This document shows, in pieces, positions 18,622 through 27,137 of a stretch of 64,000 nucleotides of DNA. Both the position numbers and the translations under genes were made by a program. The notes under the pieces are model-generated. The model saw only the letters and a program-made list of their open reading frames with translations, had not been told where the DNA came from and did not search any database. Each line of letters opens with the position of its first letter. The first letter of the stretch is position 1. Source of the stretch: Phenylobacterium sp. (lineage in GTDB: Bacteria; Pseudomonadota; Alphaproteobacteria; Caulobacterales; Caulobacteraceae); the NCBI RefSeq assembly GCF_030681155.1, contig NZ_JAUXXE010000033.1, positions 42,842 through 106,841 of the forward strand. The letters are read 5' to 3'.

Positions 18622-19896
18622 TTACGCGTAGGTCTTGGCGAGCGAGGCGCTGGTCGGGAACTCGCCCGGCAGCGAACCGGACGTCACCCGGTTCTCCAGC
18701 GGCTTGGCCCAGAACCGGTCGTCGTCGGCGAAGTCCGGGAACATGTTGCGCAGCTTGGGCATCACCTTCTCGGCGAACAGCCGGGTCGAGTACATGCACT
18801 TGTCGGCCGGCATGTTCCCCACATGCATCAGGCAGAAGATGTTGCCGACGTTCAGGCCCTTGATCAGGTCTTCCATCCGTTGACGGACGGTTTCGGGGCT
18901 GCCGGCGATGATGTGCCCCTGCTCGACCAGATCCTTCCAGGTCAGCTCGGTGTAGCCGCCGCCCTTGGGCGGAGCGTATTGCGAGAGCGCGCCGGACTGG
19001 ATGGTCTTGATGGTCCGGTAGCCCGGCGCGTCGGCGAAGCCCGGATAGACGTGTAGGCAGCGATTGTAGAAATAGCTGACGTGTTCGGAATAGAGCCGCT
19101 CAGCTTCCTCGTCGGTCTCGGCCACCAGGATGGTCTGGGCGAAACCGGCGCGATAGGGCGACTTGTCAGGCGCGCCGCGCTCCTCGACCCGGTCCCAATA
19201 TCCCTGCATCAGCGCCTTGGCCCGCAGGTAGCCCGAGAAGCTGAGGTAGGAGTACGAATAGGTGTTGTCGATGCAGAAGTCGTAGGTCTCGACCGAACCG
19301 CCGCCGGGGATAAGCACCGGGGGATGGGGCTGCTGGATCGGCCGCGGCCAGATGTTGACGTGCCGCAGCTTGTTGTAGCGCCCGTTCCAGGCGAACGGAT
19401 CGCGCGTGGTCCAGGCCTTGATGATCAGGTCGTGGGCTTCCTGATACTTCTCGCGGGTCAGGGATGGGATCTGGCCATAGCAATAGTTGGTGTCCATCGA
19501 GGTCCCGACCGGGAAGCCCGCCACCAGCCGCCCGCCGGAAATGCAGTCCAGCATGGCGAATTCCTCGGCCACGCGGACCGGCGGATTGTAGAGCGCGATG
19601 GAGTTGCCCAGCACGACGATGGCGGCGTTCTTGGTGCGACGCGCCAGGCCGGCGGCGATGATGTTGGGGCTGGGCATGATGCCGTAGCCGTTCTGGTGGT
19701 GCTCGTTCACCCCGACCCCGTCGAAGCCGAGCGTGTCGGCGTATTCGAGCAGGTCCATATAGGTGTTGTAGACCTCGTGGCTCTTGGCCGGGTCGAACAA
19801 TCGCTGGTCGATATCGACCCAGACCGACCGGTTCTTCTCCCGGAAATCATCCGGCAGATACGGCCATGGCATCAGGTTGAACCAGGTGAACTTCAT
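18622..19896 (-). CDS. LLM class flavin-dependent oxidoreductase
   Basis: A 424-residue luciferase-like monooxygenase. It has the TIM-barrel pattern of the family: GFDGVGVNEHHQNGYGIMPSP in strand 2, GGRLVAGFPVGTS, and AGSPETVRQRMEDL near the C-terminus. It uses reduced FMN and oxygen and needs a separate reductase. The ATG at 19896 follows GGAGGAG. It is the first gene of a two-gene unit with the alpha/beta hydrolase. Substrates in the family range from ketones (type II Baeyer-Villiger reactions) to sulfonates; the hydrolase partner favours ester or lactone chemistry. Confidence 0.85.
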   Translation of the reverse strand: MKFTWFNLMPWPYLPDDFREKNRSVWVDIDQRLFDPAKSHEVYNTYMDLLEYADTLGFDGVGVNEHHQNGYGIMPSPNIIAAGLARRTKNAAIVVLGNSIALYNPPVRVAEEFAMLDCISGGRLVAGFPVGTSMDTNYCYGQIPSLTREKYQEAHDLIIKAWTTRDPFAWNGRYNKLRHVNIWPRPIQQPHPPVLIPGGGSVETYDFCIDNTYSYSYLSFSGYLRAKALMQGYWDRVEERGAPDKSPYRAGFAQTILVAETDEEAERLYSEHVSYFYNRCLHVYPGFADAPGYRTIKTIQSGALSQYAPPKGGGYTELTWKDLVEQGHIIAGSPETVRQRMEDLIKGLNVGNIFCLMHVGNMPADKCMYSTRLFAEKVMPKLRNMFPDFADDDRFWAKPLENRVTSGSLPGEFPTSASLAKTYA

Positions 19897-20044
19897 CGCT
19901 TGCTCCTCCCATGCCGCCTCTATCGGGCGGTCAGGTGAACGACGATAAGCCAAATGCCTCCGGCGCCAAGCGATAAGCGGCGGCGAGACCACCCAAAGAA
20001 AATCTGATCGAGAAGACCCTTCCCATCAGTCGTCACGAGGATAT

Positions 20045-20057
20045 ATTGATAATCAAT
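20045..20057. promoter_or_regulatory. 13-bp AT-rich palindrome upstream of DUF2061-dps
   Basis: ATTGAT-A-ATCAAT is a perfect palindrome 20 bases before the DUF2061 start, in one of the few AT-rich patches of the window. It could be an operator for the DUF2061-dps unit. The spacing does not fit the FNR/FixK consensus (TTGAT-N4-ATCAA). Confidence 0.4.
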
Positions 20058-20076
20058 CGCAACTAGGTGACACACG

Positions 20077-20301
20077 ATGCACACCGCCAAGAAGACGTTT
20101 AGCTACAGTATGATGCACCTTGTGGTGGCCATCACCGTGGCCTACGCGCTAACTCGCGACTGGCGTGCGGCCTTGGCGATCGGGATGATCGAGCCGATCT
20201 TCCAGACCATCGCCTTCGCGCTGCACGAACGCGCCTGGGCGCGAATCGAAGCCAAGGGAACTTCGCCCAAGGACGCTCGTTTGGCGGGCGTCGAAGCTTA
20301 A
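20077..20301 (+). CDS. DUF2061 family small membrane protein
   Basis: A 74-residue protein with the KTFSYSMMHL opening and two hydrophobic helices (LVVAITVAYALT, and ALAIGMIEPIFQTIAFALHERAW), matching DUF2061. The function is unknown. AGGTGA sits 8 bases before the ATG. It lies 16 bases upstream of dps and is presumably co-transcribed with it. Confidence 0.85.
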   Translation: MHTAKKTFSYSMMHLVVAITVAYALTRDWRAALAIGMIEPIFQTIAFALHERAWARIEAKGTSPKDARLAGVEA

Positions 20302-20317
20302 GAATGGGAGCTATGAG

Positions 20318-20785
20318 ATGAGCGTGAACGCCGGACCCAGCGCCAAGGACCGCAAGGCGGTTGCTGAAGGCCTGTCGAAGCTGCTGGCTGACAGCTACGC
20401 GGTCTATCTGAAGACCCATGGCTACCATTGGAACGTTCGGGGCCCGAACTTCTCCCAGCTCCATTCACTGTTCATGGCCCAGTACACCGAGATGTGGACG
20501 GCCATCGACGAAGTCGCCGAACGCATCCGCGCCCTGGGCGAACTTGCGCCGCAGGGCTACGGCGCCTTTGGCAATCTGTCGGCGATCAAGGACGGCGATC
20601 CGTCGAAGAACGCCGAGGCCATGCTCAAGGACCTGATCGAGAGCCACGAGACCCTGATCGCCACGCTCTACGCCAGCCTGCCGGCGGCGCAGGAAGCCGG
20701 CGACGAAGTCAGCGCGAGCCTGATTTCAGATCGCCTGACCGCTCACGAGAAGCACGTCTGGATGCTGCGCTCTTCGCTGGGCTAG
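20318..20785 (+). CDS. dps: Dps family DNA-binding ferritin-like protein
   Basis: A 155-residue four-helix ferritin-like protein. The hallmark ferroxidase stretch THGYHWNVRGPNFSQLH (His at residues 34 and 37) and the partner site MWTAIDEVAERIRALG (Asp and Glu) are intact. Dps forms a dodecamer that oxidises and stores iron and protects DNA in starvation or peroxide stress. The N-terminus is short with two to three Lys/Arg, so DNA binding may be weak. GGGAG lies 8 bases before the ATG. It ends 4 bases into the convergent SGNH hydrolase gene. Confidence 0.93.
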   Translation: MSVNAGPSAKDRKAVAEGLSKLLADSYAVYLKTHGYHWNVRGPNFSQLHSLFMAQYTEMWTAIDEVAERIRALGELAPQGYGAFGNLSAIKDGDPSKNAEAMLKDLIESHETLIATLYASLPAAQEAGDEVSASLISDRLTAHEKHVWMLRSSLG

Positions 20786-21498
20786 GCGCAGGGCGTCTTG
20801 GCCGCCGTCTCCGCCACCGGGCGCACGACGGCGGTCCAAAGCGCGTAGCCAGCCGAGGTCATGTGCAGGCCGTCGGCGATGAAGATGTCCTTTGGGGTCC
20901 CATCGGCCTGCAACATGGTCGGGACCACATCCACATAGTCCAGGTCCGCGCGGGTTGACGCCATGGCGCGGATCTTGGCGTTGACGGCGTCCTGGTCGGT
21001 CTTCTGGGCCCAGCGCGCCTTCGACGGCTTGAGCGAGATGAAATAGACCGGAGTCGCGCCGAGCTTGGCGGTCTTCAGGGTCATGAACCGTTCGAAGTCG
21101 ACGACTACATCAGAGCCCGCCTTGCCCGCATGCAGGTCGTTTTCGCCAGCGTAGAAGAAGATCGCCCGCGGATGATACGGGCCGACCACCCGGTCGAAGT
21201 AGAAGTTCACATCCGAGATCTGCGAGCCGCCAAAGCCGCGATTGATGACGGGGATCGGGGCCATGTCCTCGGCCAGCGTGCTCCAGAACCGCACCGACGA
21301 TGATCCGGTGAAGACCACCTTGCATCGCTCGGGGGGCGTGGCCCGGTCCTGGGCCGCGAAAGCCTCGATCTCAGGCGCCAAGCGCTCGGGTCCGGCGGGT
21401 TGAGGTGGGGCCGCCGACGATTGTTGAGCCATGGCGGCGGCCGGCGCGGCGACCGCGACAAGCAAGGCGGCGGAGATAGCGGCAAGGCGATTGAGCAT
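20782..21498 (-). CDS. secreted SGNH/GDSL-type hydrolase
   Basis: A 238-residue protein with a signal peptide (cleavage after AMAQ near residue 25). Block I is FTGSSSVRFW with the nucleophile Ser, block II INRGFGGS, block III YAGENDLHAG, and block V ADGLHMTSAGY provides Asp and His. The GxND motif reads GEND, a conserved form in this subgroup. It is likely a periplasmic esterase or polysaccharide deacetylase. It is unrelated in layout to the other SGNH gene at 13600. Confidence 0.85.
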   Translation of the reverse strand: MLNRLAAISAALLVAVAAPAAAMAQQSSAAPPQPAGPERLAPEIEAFAAQDRATPPERCKVVFTGSSSVRFWSTLAEDMAPIPVINRGFGGSQISDVNFYFDRVVGPYHPRAIFFYAGENDLHAGKAGSDVVVDFERFMTLKTAKLGATPVYFISLKPSKARWAQKTDQDAVNAKIRAMASTRADLDYVDVVPTMLQADGTPKDIFIADGLHMTSAGYALWTAVVRPVAETAAKTPCA

Positions 21499-21529
21499 CG
21501 TGTCCTCGGGGTGGCCAGAGACAGGCCTT

Positions 21530-21566
21530 CAAAAACGAAAAAGGCGCCGCGGTCTCCCGCGGCGCC
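21530..21566 (-). terminator. rho-independent terminator of the TonB receptor gene
   Basis: A perfect 10-bp GC stem (21543-21552 with 21557-21566, 4-base loop) is followed on the minus strand by TTTTTCGTTTTT (21542-21531). It begins 25 bases after the receptor stop. It also lies upstream of the same-strand SGNH gene, so the latter needs its own promoter. Confidence 0.9.
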
Positions 21567-21590
21567 TCTCCGATCAAAGAGCTGTCGCCC

Positions 21591-24134
21591 TTAGAAGCGG
21601 TATTGGAATTCCACGCCGTAGGTGCGCGGGAAGTTCAGCTTCACGGTCCGACGATAGGTGTCGTTCGCGGTCAGAGCCGACGGGCTGGAGCTCTGATAGG
21701 CGACTTCGTCGGTGACGTTCTTCACGAAGCCGATGATTGTGTAGCGATCGCCGGCGTCCTTCCAGAGCGCGCGGAGATCGACGATCTCGTTCGACGGGGC
21801 GGTGTAGTTCGCCTGGCTGAAGATCGAGGTCTGTTGATCGTCGGTATAGGTGTAGGTGGCGCCGAGCGTCAGGCTGCCGGGCGAGAAGTTGAACGTGTAG
21901 TTGGCGCCCAGGTTGATCTTGTTTTCGGGCGTCATCGGCAGACGGTTACCCACCAGGTCTTGCAGGCGAGCCGGGCCGACCGGGCCGACCGGATTGGCGC
22001 CCGGGCGCACCGCGCGCGGGTCGTTGGTGTCGACGAAGCAGCAACCTTCTTTGATCTCGGCGTTCAGGTAGGCGTAGCTGCCGAAGATCAGCAGGTTGTC
22101 GATCGGCGCCCACTGAGCTTCGAGTTCGACACCCCAGTTGCGGGCGTCGAGGTTCAGGAACTGCGTGCCGGTCGAACCGGTCGCGGCGTTCAGGATCACG
22201 CTGATCGGGGCCTGGAAGCCCTTGTAGTCAGCGTAGAAGATCGCCGAGTTCACCTGCAGACGGCCGTCCAGCATGGTCTGCTTCAAGCCGATTTCGTAGT
22301 TATCGACATATTCCGGATCGGCGTAGGGCTGCGGCGTCAGGCCGTTCGAGGCCAACCAACCACCCGACTTGTAGCCGCGGCTGTAGCGGGCGTAGGCGTT
22401 GGTGTCGCCGCTCGGCTGCCACTGCACGCCCAAAGTGCCGGTCCAAGCGTCGTAGTCGGCCTTCAGGTCGCGGGTGAGCGTGCCGTTCTGGCCGGCGCGC
22501 AGGTTGGCGTAGGCGGGGTTCTTCTGGCAATCGGCCAGGGTCGCCACGCCGCAGATGACGAAGGTGGTGAAGTCGACCGCGATGCCTTGGCCAACCGCCT
22601 GCGGGATGTTGGCGAACTGGCGCAGCAGGGTGGTGGTGGTCGGGCTACGCGACACATAGCGAGCCGAGTCGGTGCCCTCTTTTTCGTCGGTCGAGTAGCG
22701 CAGACCGGCGGTGAGGGTGAAGTTCTCCGCGAATTCCCAGTCGATCTGACCGAAGGCGGCGTAGGAGTTCACTTCCAGGGTGCCGTCCACGAACAGGTAG
22801 TTGCCGTTCGGGTTAGCAGCGGCGGCCGTGCCGGTCGCCAGGCTGATCGGGGCGAGCATCGAAGCATCGCCCAGAACGCGCAGGCCCTGCGGCTGGCTGT
22901 ACTGCTGATGATATTGATAGAGGCCGGCGATCCATTGGAGCGGGCCATCCGAGTTGGACGACAGGTTGATCTCGTTCGACCACCACTTCTGGTTCTCGGT
23001 GTAGAAGAAGCGTTCGTTCGGCGAGACGCCCAGCGCGGTGTAGGCGCCGAACGGGGTCGCGGCGTTGATGCTGAACAGGCCCTGGCGAGACGAGCGGTCC
23101 TCGTCCCCATTGGTCTGGTAGCTGTAGGACTGGTAGCCGGCCAGGTACTTCAGGGTGGCGAAGCCCAGGTCCCAGGTCATGTCGAAGTGCAGACGGTTGT
23201 GGTTGGAGAGCTTGCCCTCCATCGTCTGGTCCATGTTGATCCGATAGGGATCAGCGACGGATGGGTTCACCCCGCCATAGCCGTTGGTCGGGTTGTAATA
23301 GAGCGCCGAGTTGCCGAGACCGGTCGCCGACACGGTGTCGTACGGCGTGATCACGCTCTCGAAGATGTTGCCGACGCCGTAGCTGTCGTCCCAATCGAAC
23401 TTCGTATAGCGCAGGCGGGCGGTGATGTTTTCACCCAGGTCCGCCTCGATCTGAGCTTCGAGGGTGTAGCGCTCGAGGCCGCCGGTGTCGCCGCCGGGGC
23501 CTTCGTTCTTGATGAAGCCTTGGTCGCGGCGTTCAACCGAACCGCCGACCAGATAGCGCAGGCCCTCGGTGATCGGGCCGCGGATCATGGCGTCGAAACG
23601 GTGGGCGCCATAGTTGCCGACCGCGGCGCGAACCTCGGCGTCGAACTCGTCGGTCGGACGCTTGCCGATGATGTTCAGCGCGCCGCCGATCGAGTTACGG
23701 CCGTAAAGCGTGCCTTGCGGGCCGCGCAGGATTTCCGTCCGCTCGATGAACAGCGACGGCGTCGAGGAGTCGGCCATCGAGTTGGAGAAGATGCCATCCG
23801 AATAGAGCGCGACGCTGGGGTCGGTGCCGATGGCGTTGGTCAGACGGCCAAAGCCGCGGATCGAGAGACGGTCGTTGTTGGTGTAGGCGACGCTAGGCGT
23901 GACGCGCGCCAGATCTTCAACGGTGGCGACGCCCAGAAGGTCGCGCTTTTCGCTGGTGAACGCGGTGACGGCGACCGGCACGTCCTGAAGGCTCTGCTCC
24001 CGCTTTTCAGCGGTGACGACAAGCTCTTCGATTGTGAAGGAGTCCTGCGCTAGGGCAGGCGCGGCGGCCGCGGAAAGGGCGGCGACGGACGCGCCCATAA
24101 CGAAAATACTGCGCAAACGCAGGGGTTGGATCAT
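21591..24134 (-). CDS. TonB-dependent outer-membrane receptor
   Basis: An 847-residue receptor. A signal peptide ends APALAQ near residue 30, a TonB-box-like EELVVTAEKR follows, then the plug (ERTEILRGPQGTLYGRNSIGGALNII) and a 22-strand barrel that ends in the aromatic FQYRF. There is no N-terminal signalling domain. The ligand cannot be read; in Caulobacterales this subclass often serves sugars, aromatic or terpenoid compounds. GGAGG stands 6 bases before the ATG. A TetR regulator lies upstream on the same strand and a palindrome at 24206-24220 sits in its leader. Confidence 0.93.
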   Translation of the reverse strand: MIQPLRLRSIFVMGASVAALSAAAAPALAQDSFTIEELVVTAEKREQSLQDVPVAVTAFTSEKRDLLGVATVEDLARVTPSVAYTNNDRLSIRGFGRLTNAIGTDPSVALYSDGIFSNSMADSSTPSLFIERTEILRGPQGTLYGRNSIGGALNIIGKRPTDEFDAEVRAAVGNYGAHRFDAMIRGPITEGLRYLVGGSVERRDQGFIKNEGPGGDTGGLERYTLEAQIEADLGENITARLRYTKFDWDDSYGVGNIFESVITPYDTVSATGLGNSALYYNPTNGYGGVNPSVADPYRINMDQTMEGKLSNHNRLHFDMTWDLGFATLKYLAGYQSYSYQTNGDEDRSSRQGLFSINAATPFGAYTALGVSPNERFFYTENQKWWSNEINLSSNSDGPLQWIAGLYQYHQQYSQPQGLRVLGDASMLAPISLATGTAAAANPNGNYLFVDGTLEVNSYAAFGQIDWEFAENFTLTAGLRYSTDEKEGTDSARYVSRSPTTTTLLRQFANIPQAVGQGIAVDFTTFVICGVATLADCQKNPAYANLRAGQNGTLTRDLKADYDAWTGTLGVQWQPSGDTNAYARYSRGYKSGGWLASNGLTPQPYADPEYVDNYEIGLKQTMLDGRLQVNSAIFYADYKGFQAPISVILNAATGSTGTQFLNLDARNWGVELEAQWAPIDNLLIFGSYAYLNAEIKEGCCFVDTNDPRAVRPGANPVGPVGPARLQDLVGNRLPMTPENKINLGANYTFNFSPGSLTLGATYTYTDDQQTSIFSQANYTAPSNEIVDLRALWKDAGDRYTIIGFVKNVTDEVAYQSSSPSALTANDTYRRTVKLNFPRTYGVEFQYRF

Positions 24135-24205
24135 GTTTTACCTCCCAGCCAGACGCGGGCGTTATGTCACCCGTCGTGTGTACTTGATGATCAAAGCTGG
24201 ATGTC

Positions 24206-24220
24206 TCGAACGGCGTTCGA
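24206..24220. promoter_or_regulatory. 15-bp palindrome upstream of the TonB receptor
   Basis: TCGAACG-g-CGTTCGA is a perfect 7-bp inverted repeat with a 1-base centre, 72 bases before the receptor ATG. It is a candidate operator or sRNA-like hairpin. A second palindrome (AATTGGCCAATT at 24331-24342) lies just after the TetR stop. Confidence 0.4.
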
Positions 24221-24345
24221 ATAGATGAAAAAGCCGGACCGAGCCACTTTACCGCCCCTTGTGGCGTAAGGGTCGCGGTCGCCATCAGGGGCGAAAAGGC
24301 TAAGGTGAGGAAAACACAGGACGATTGAGCAATTGGCCAATTATC

Positions 24346-24948
24346 CTAGCGACGGAGAATTAGAGCCTCCAGGCCGCGAACCGCTGATTCAACGGCCTCA
24401 TCCTTGGGTCCATGGCCCGGCGCGCCGCGTGAAAGCGCCACAACGGCGATGCCGCGACCCCAGGCCCAGATCGCCTCGGCGATCTTGTGCGCCACCTCCG
24501 GCGGGTGAACGGCGGCGAACTCCGCCATGATCGCCTGGCGCAAAACGGCGAAGGCTTCGGCCTCGGCGGCGGTCACATCCTCGCGGCGACCGGCGTCGAG
24601 GGCCTCGTACGCCAGTTCATAGAGCTCGGGCTTCTCGCGCAGGAAATTCAGATAGGCCATGCCGGTCGTACGCAGGCCGCCATCCGCCGGGCCGGCGTCA
24701 TAGGCCTCGCGCATGGCATCGCCGAGTTGGCGGAACCCATCGATCGCCAGCCCCGACAGCAAGGCCGCCTTGTCGGCGTAGTGGTAATAGACCGTACCGG
24801 GCGCGACACCGGCGCGGTCGGCGATGGCGCGCAGGGACAGACCGCTCCGGCCGCTTTCGTGAAGGATGTCACGGGCCGCAGCCAGGAGTTGTCCGCGAAC
24901 ATTGCCGACATGGTAGTTGCGGCGGCGCTCGGCCGTGGCCGGCGTCAA
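24346..24948 (-). CDS. TetR/AcrR family transcriptional regulator
   Basis: A 200-residue regulator. The N-terminal helix-turn-helix spans about residues 18-62, with the family signature LSLRAIADRAGVAPGTVYYHYADKAALLSG. The C-terminal ligand domain is helical. The likely initiator is a TTG at 24948 and could lie some codons downstream. It is upstream of the TonB receptor on the same strand. An inverted repeat AAGTTA-N7-TAACTT lies 70 bases before its start and resembles a palindrome before the BVMO gene, hinting at the regulon. Confidence 0.88.
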   Translation of the reverse strand: MTPATAERRRNYHVGNVRGQLLAAARDILHESGRSGLSLRAIADRAGVAPGTVYYHYADKAALLSGLAIDGFRQLGDAMREAYDAGPADGGLRTTGMAYLNFLREKPELYELAYEALDAGRREDVTAAEAEAFAVLRQAIMAEFAAVHPPEVAHKIAEAIWAWGRGIAVVALSRGAPGHGPKDEAVESAVRGLEALILRR

Positions 24949-25017
24949 GACGCAGCCCCACTCAACGATGCTGTTGCAGCCCCATACATGGTGGGGATCA
25001 ACCTCGCAGACCGACCA

Positions 25018-25036
25018 AAGTTATCATTGCTAACTT
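25018..25036. promoter_or_regulatory. candidate TetR operator upstream of the tetR gene
   Basis: AAGTTATCATTGCTAACTT has 6-bp inverted arms. It lies in the 120-base gap before the TetR gene (divergent neighbour absent; ybaK is upstream on the same strand). Thirteen of 19 positions match the palindrome at 56395-56413 upstream of the BVMO gene. Confidence 0.45.
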
Positions 25037-25068
25037 AACGCTGGATAAGCCGCCCGACGCAATGGCTA

Positions 25069-25539
25069 TCAGGTCAGGGCGACGACCTTCGCGTGCAGAG
25101 CGAGCACCAGGTCGGCGGGCGCGAGGCGGGCTTGCAGCCCCCGCTGACCGCCGTTGATGAAGACCCGCTCGTGGGCCAGGGCGGCCTCGTCGATTACGGT
25201 CGGGACGACCTTCTTCTGACCGAACGGGCTGACCCCGCCGACCCGATAGCCCGTAATTCGCTCGGCGTCGGCGGGCTTCATCATCTGGGCGGTCTTGCCG
25301 CCGACCGCGGCGGCCAGCTTCTTCATCGCCACCTCCTGGTCGGACGCCAGCACCGCGCACACCGGCTTGCCGTCGACCTGCGCCATCAGGGTCTTCAATA
25401 CCTGGTCGGGCGAAACGCCCAGGCTTTCGGCCGCCTGAAGCCCGACGCGCGGCGCATCGGGGTCGTAGTCGTAGGTATGCAATTCGTAGGCGACGCTGGC
25501 CTTGTCGAGGGCCAGCGTCGCAGGGGTCGTCTTGGCCAT
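25069..25539 (-). CDS. ybaK: Cys-tRNA(Pro)/Cys-tRNA(Cys) deacylase YbaK
   Basis: A 156-residue trans-editing protein of the YbaK/EbsC family. It carries the conserved VLKTLMAQVDGKPVCAVLASDQEV segment, the catalytic Lys in this VLKTL block, and the GYRVGGVSPFGQKK motif. It clears cysteine mis-attached to tRNA(Pro). It ends 33 bases before the candidate TetR operator and is divergent from the cystathionine beta-synthase gene, an appealing but possibly accidental link with cysteine metabolism. Confidence 0.93.
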   Translation of the reverse strand: MAKTTPATLALDKASVAYELHTYDYDPDAPRVGLQAAESLGVSPDQVLKTLMAQVDGKPVCAVLASDQEVAMKKLAAAVGGKTAQMMKPADAERITGYRVGGVSPFGQKKVVPTVIDEAALAHERVFINGGQRGLQARLAPADLVLALHAKVVALT

Positions 25540-25742
25540 GGTCCCGATCTAGCCCGCGCTCGAAGCTGCGCCAAGCCGGGCGCCGTTTGCGCGGCCACGC
25601 CGCCCTGGCGATCCAAGAACGTCGTTGTGTCTATGCGGGTCAGAAAATTCGCCCATATGTTTTGCAGCATGGCGCGGAAACCGACCCCAGGCGTTTCCGT
25701 CTGCGACCGCCCATCGCCCTCCACCACATGGAGCCGCCACCG

Positions 25743-27137
25743 ATGCCAAACTCCGACCTGCCGCTCCCGCCGCCGGCCACCTCCGCCCTGGACCTGATCG
25801 GCCGCACGCCGATGGTGGAGTTGTTCGGGTTCGACACCGGGCCCTGCCGATTGTTCGTTAAACTGGAAAGCGCCAATCCCGGCGGCTCGATCAAGGACCG
25901 GATCGCCCGCTCAATGATCGAGGCGGCCGAGGCTGACGGCTCGTTGCCGCCCGGCGGGACCATTGTCGAGGCGACGGCCGGCAACACCGGCCTGGGCCTG
26001 GCGCAGGTGGGCGTGCTGAAGGGGTACAAGATCCTGCTGGTGGTGCCCGACAAGATGAGCCGCGAGAAGATCCAGCACCTGCGGGCCATGGGCGTCGATG
26101 TCCGCATCACCCGCTCCGACGTCGGCAAGGGCCACCCGGAATACTATCAGGACATGGCCCAGCGGCTGGCGGCCGGAATTCCCGGCGCCATCTTCATCAA
26201 TCAGTTCGCCAACCCGGCCAATCCGAAGGCGCACCAGACCACCACCGGACCGGAAATCCTCGAGCAGATGGAAGGCGACCTGGACGCCGTGGTGGTCGGG
26301 GTCGGATCGGGGGGCACGCTGACCGGCCTGGGTCGCTATTTCGCGGAGGCCTCGCCCAAGACCAGGATGGTGCTGGCCGACCCGCAGGGGTCGATCCTGG
26401 CGCCCCTGGTCAACACCGGCGAACTGATCGAGCCCGGATCCTGGGTGGTGGAAGGCATCGGCGAGGACTTCGTACCGACCAATTGCGACCTCTCGCTGGT
26501 TTCAAAGGCCTATACGATCCCCGACGCCGAGAGCATCGGCGCGGCGCGCGAACTGCTGACCAAGGCCGGCATTTTAGGTGGCTCTTCATCGGGCACGCTG
26601 CTGGCCGGGGCGCTGCGCTACTGTCGCGAACAGACGGAGCCGCAGCGGGTGGTCACCCTGGTCTGCGACACCGGCGCCAAGTACCTGTCCAAGGTCTATA
26701 ATGACAGCTGGCTGGTCGAGCAGGGCCTGACTCAGCGCAATCTGCACGGCGACCTGCGCGACCTGATCGCCCGCTCGCCCGCCGATGGCGGCGCGGTCAC
26801 GGTCGGTCCCGACGACACCTTACTGACCGCCTATAACCGCATGCGGCAGGCAGATGTCAGCCAGCTGCCGGTGCTGGATGGCGGGCGGTTGATCGGCTTG
26901 ATCGACGAGAGCGATCTGCTGGACGCCGTTGAGGACTCCAAGCCCGACAAGCGCTTCGCCCAGAGCGTCGCCACCGCCATGACCGCCAAGCTGGACACCC
27001 TGCAGGCCGGCGATCCGCTGGACGCCCTGCTGCCGGTCTTCGAGAAGGATCAGGTGGCCATCGTCCTGGATGGCCGCGAATTCGTCGGACTGATCACCCG
27101 CATCGACCTCATCAACTATCTCAGGCGCGCAGCGTGA
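25743..27137 (+). CDS. cystathionine beta-synthase with C-terminal CBS pair
   Basis: A 464-residue enzyme. The PLP domain (residues 1-330) has Lys51 in NPGGSIKDR, EATAGNTGLG and a GGSSSGT phosphate-binding loop. A CBS-domain pair occupies about residues 345-464, the regulatory arrangement seen in eukaryotic and some bacterial enzymes. It joins homocysteine and serine to give cystathionine. The ATG at 25743 is chosen because GGAG lies 8 bases upstream. Its stop overlaps the next start (GTGA), so it is translationally coupled to the gamma-lyase. Confidence 0.9.
   Translation: MPNSDLPLPPPATSALDLIGRTPMVELFGFDTGPCRLFVKLESANPGGSIKDRIARSMIEAAEADGSLPPGGTIVEATAGNTGLGLAQVGVLKGYKILLVVPDKMSREKIQHLRAMGVDVRITRSDVGKGHPEYYQDMAQRLAAGIPGAIFINQFANPANPKAHQTTTGPEILEQMEGDLDAVVVGVGSGGTLTGLGRYFAEASPKTRMVLADPQGSILAPLVNTGELIEPGSWVVEGIGEDFVPTNCDLSLVSKAYTIPDAESIGAARELLTKAGILGGSSSGTLLAGALRYCREQTEPQRVVTLVCDTGAKYLSKVYNDSWLVEQGLTQRNLHGDLRDLIARSPADGGAVTVGPDDTLLTAYNRMRQADVSQLPVLDGGRLIGLIDESDLLDAVEDSKPDKRFAQSVATAMTAKLDTLQAGDPLDALLPVFEKDQVAIVLDGREFVGLITRIDLINYLRRAA

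Noticed and set aside
20045..20057. FNR/FixK box upstream of DUF2061-dps
   Set aside because: The half-sites are separated by 1 base rather than 4, so only a generic palindrome is reported.
21603..24053. 816-codon plus frame opposite the TonB receptor
   Set aside because: Long, but composed of the usual Arg/Val/Gly/Asp-rich antisense pattern; the receptor on the other strand has signal peptide, plug, barrel end and terminator.
25540..25742. SAM or other riboswitch before the transsulfuration operon
   Set aside because: I saw no recognisable SAM-I, SAM-II or SAH motif in the 200-base leader.
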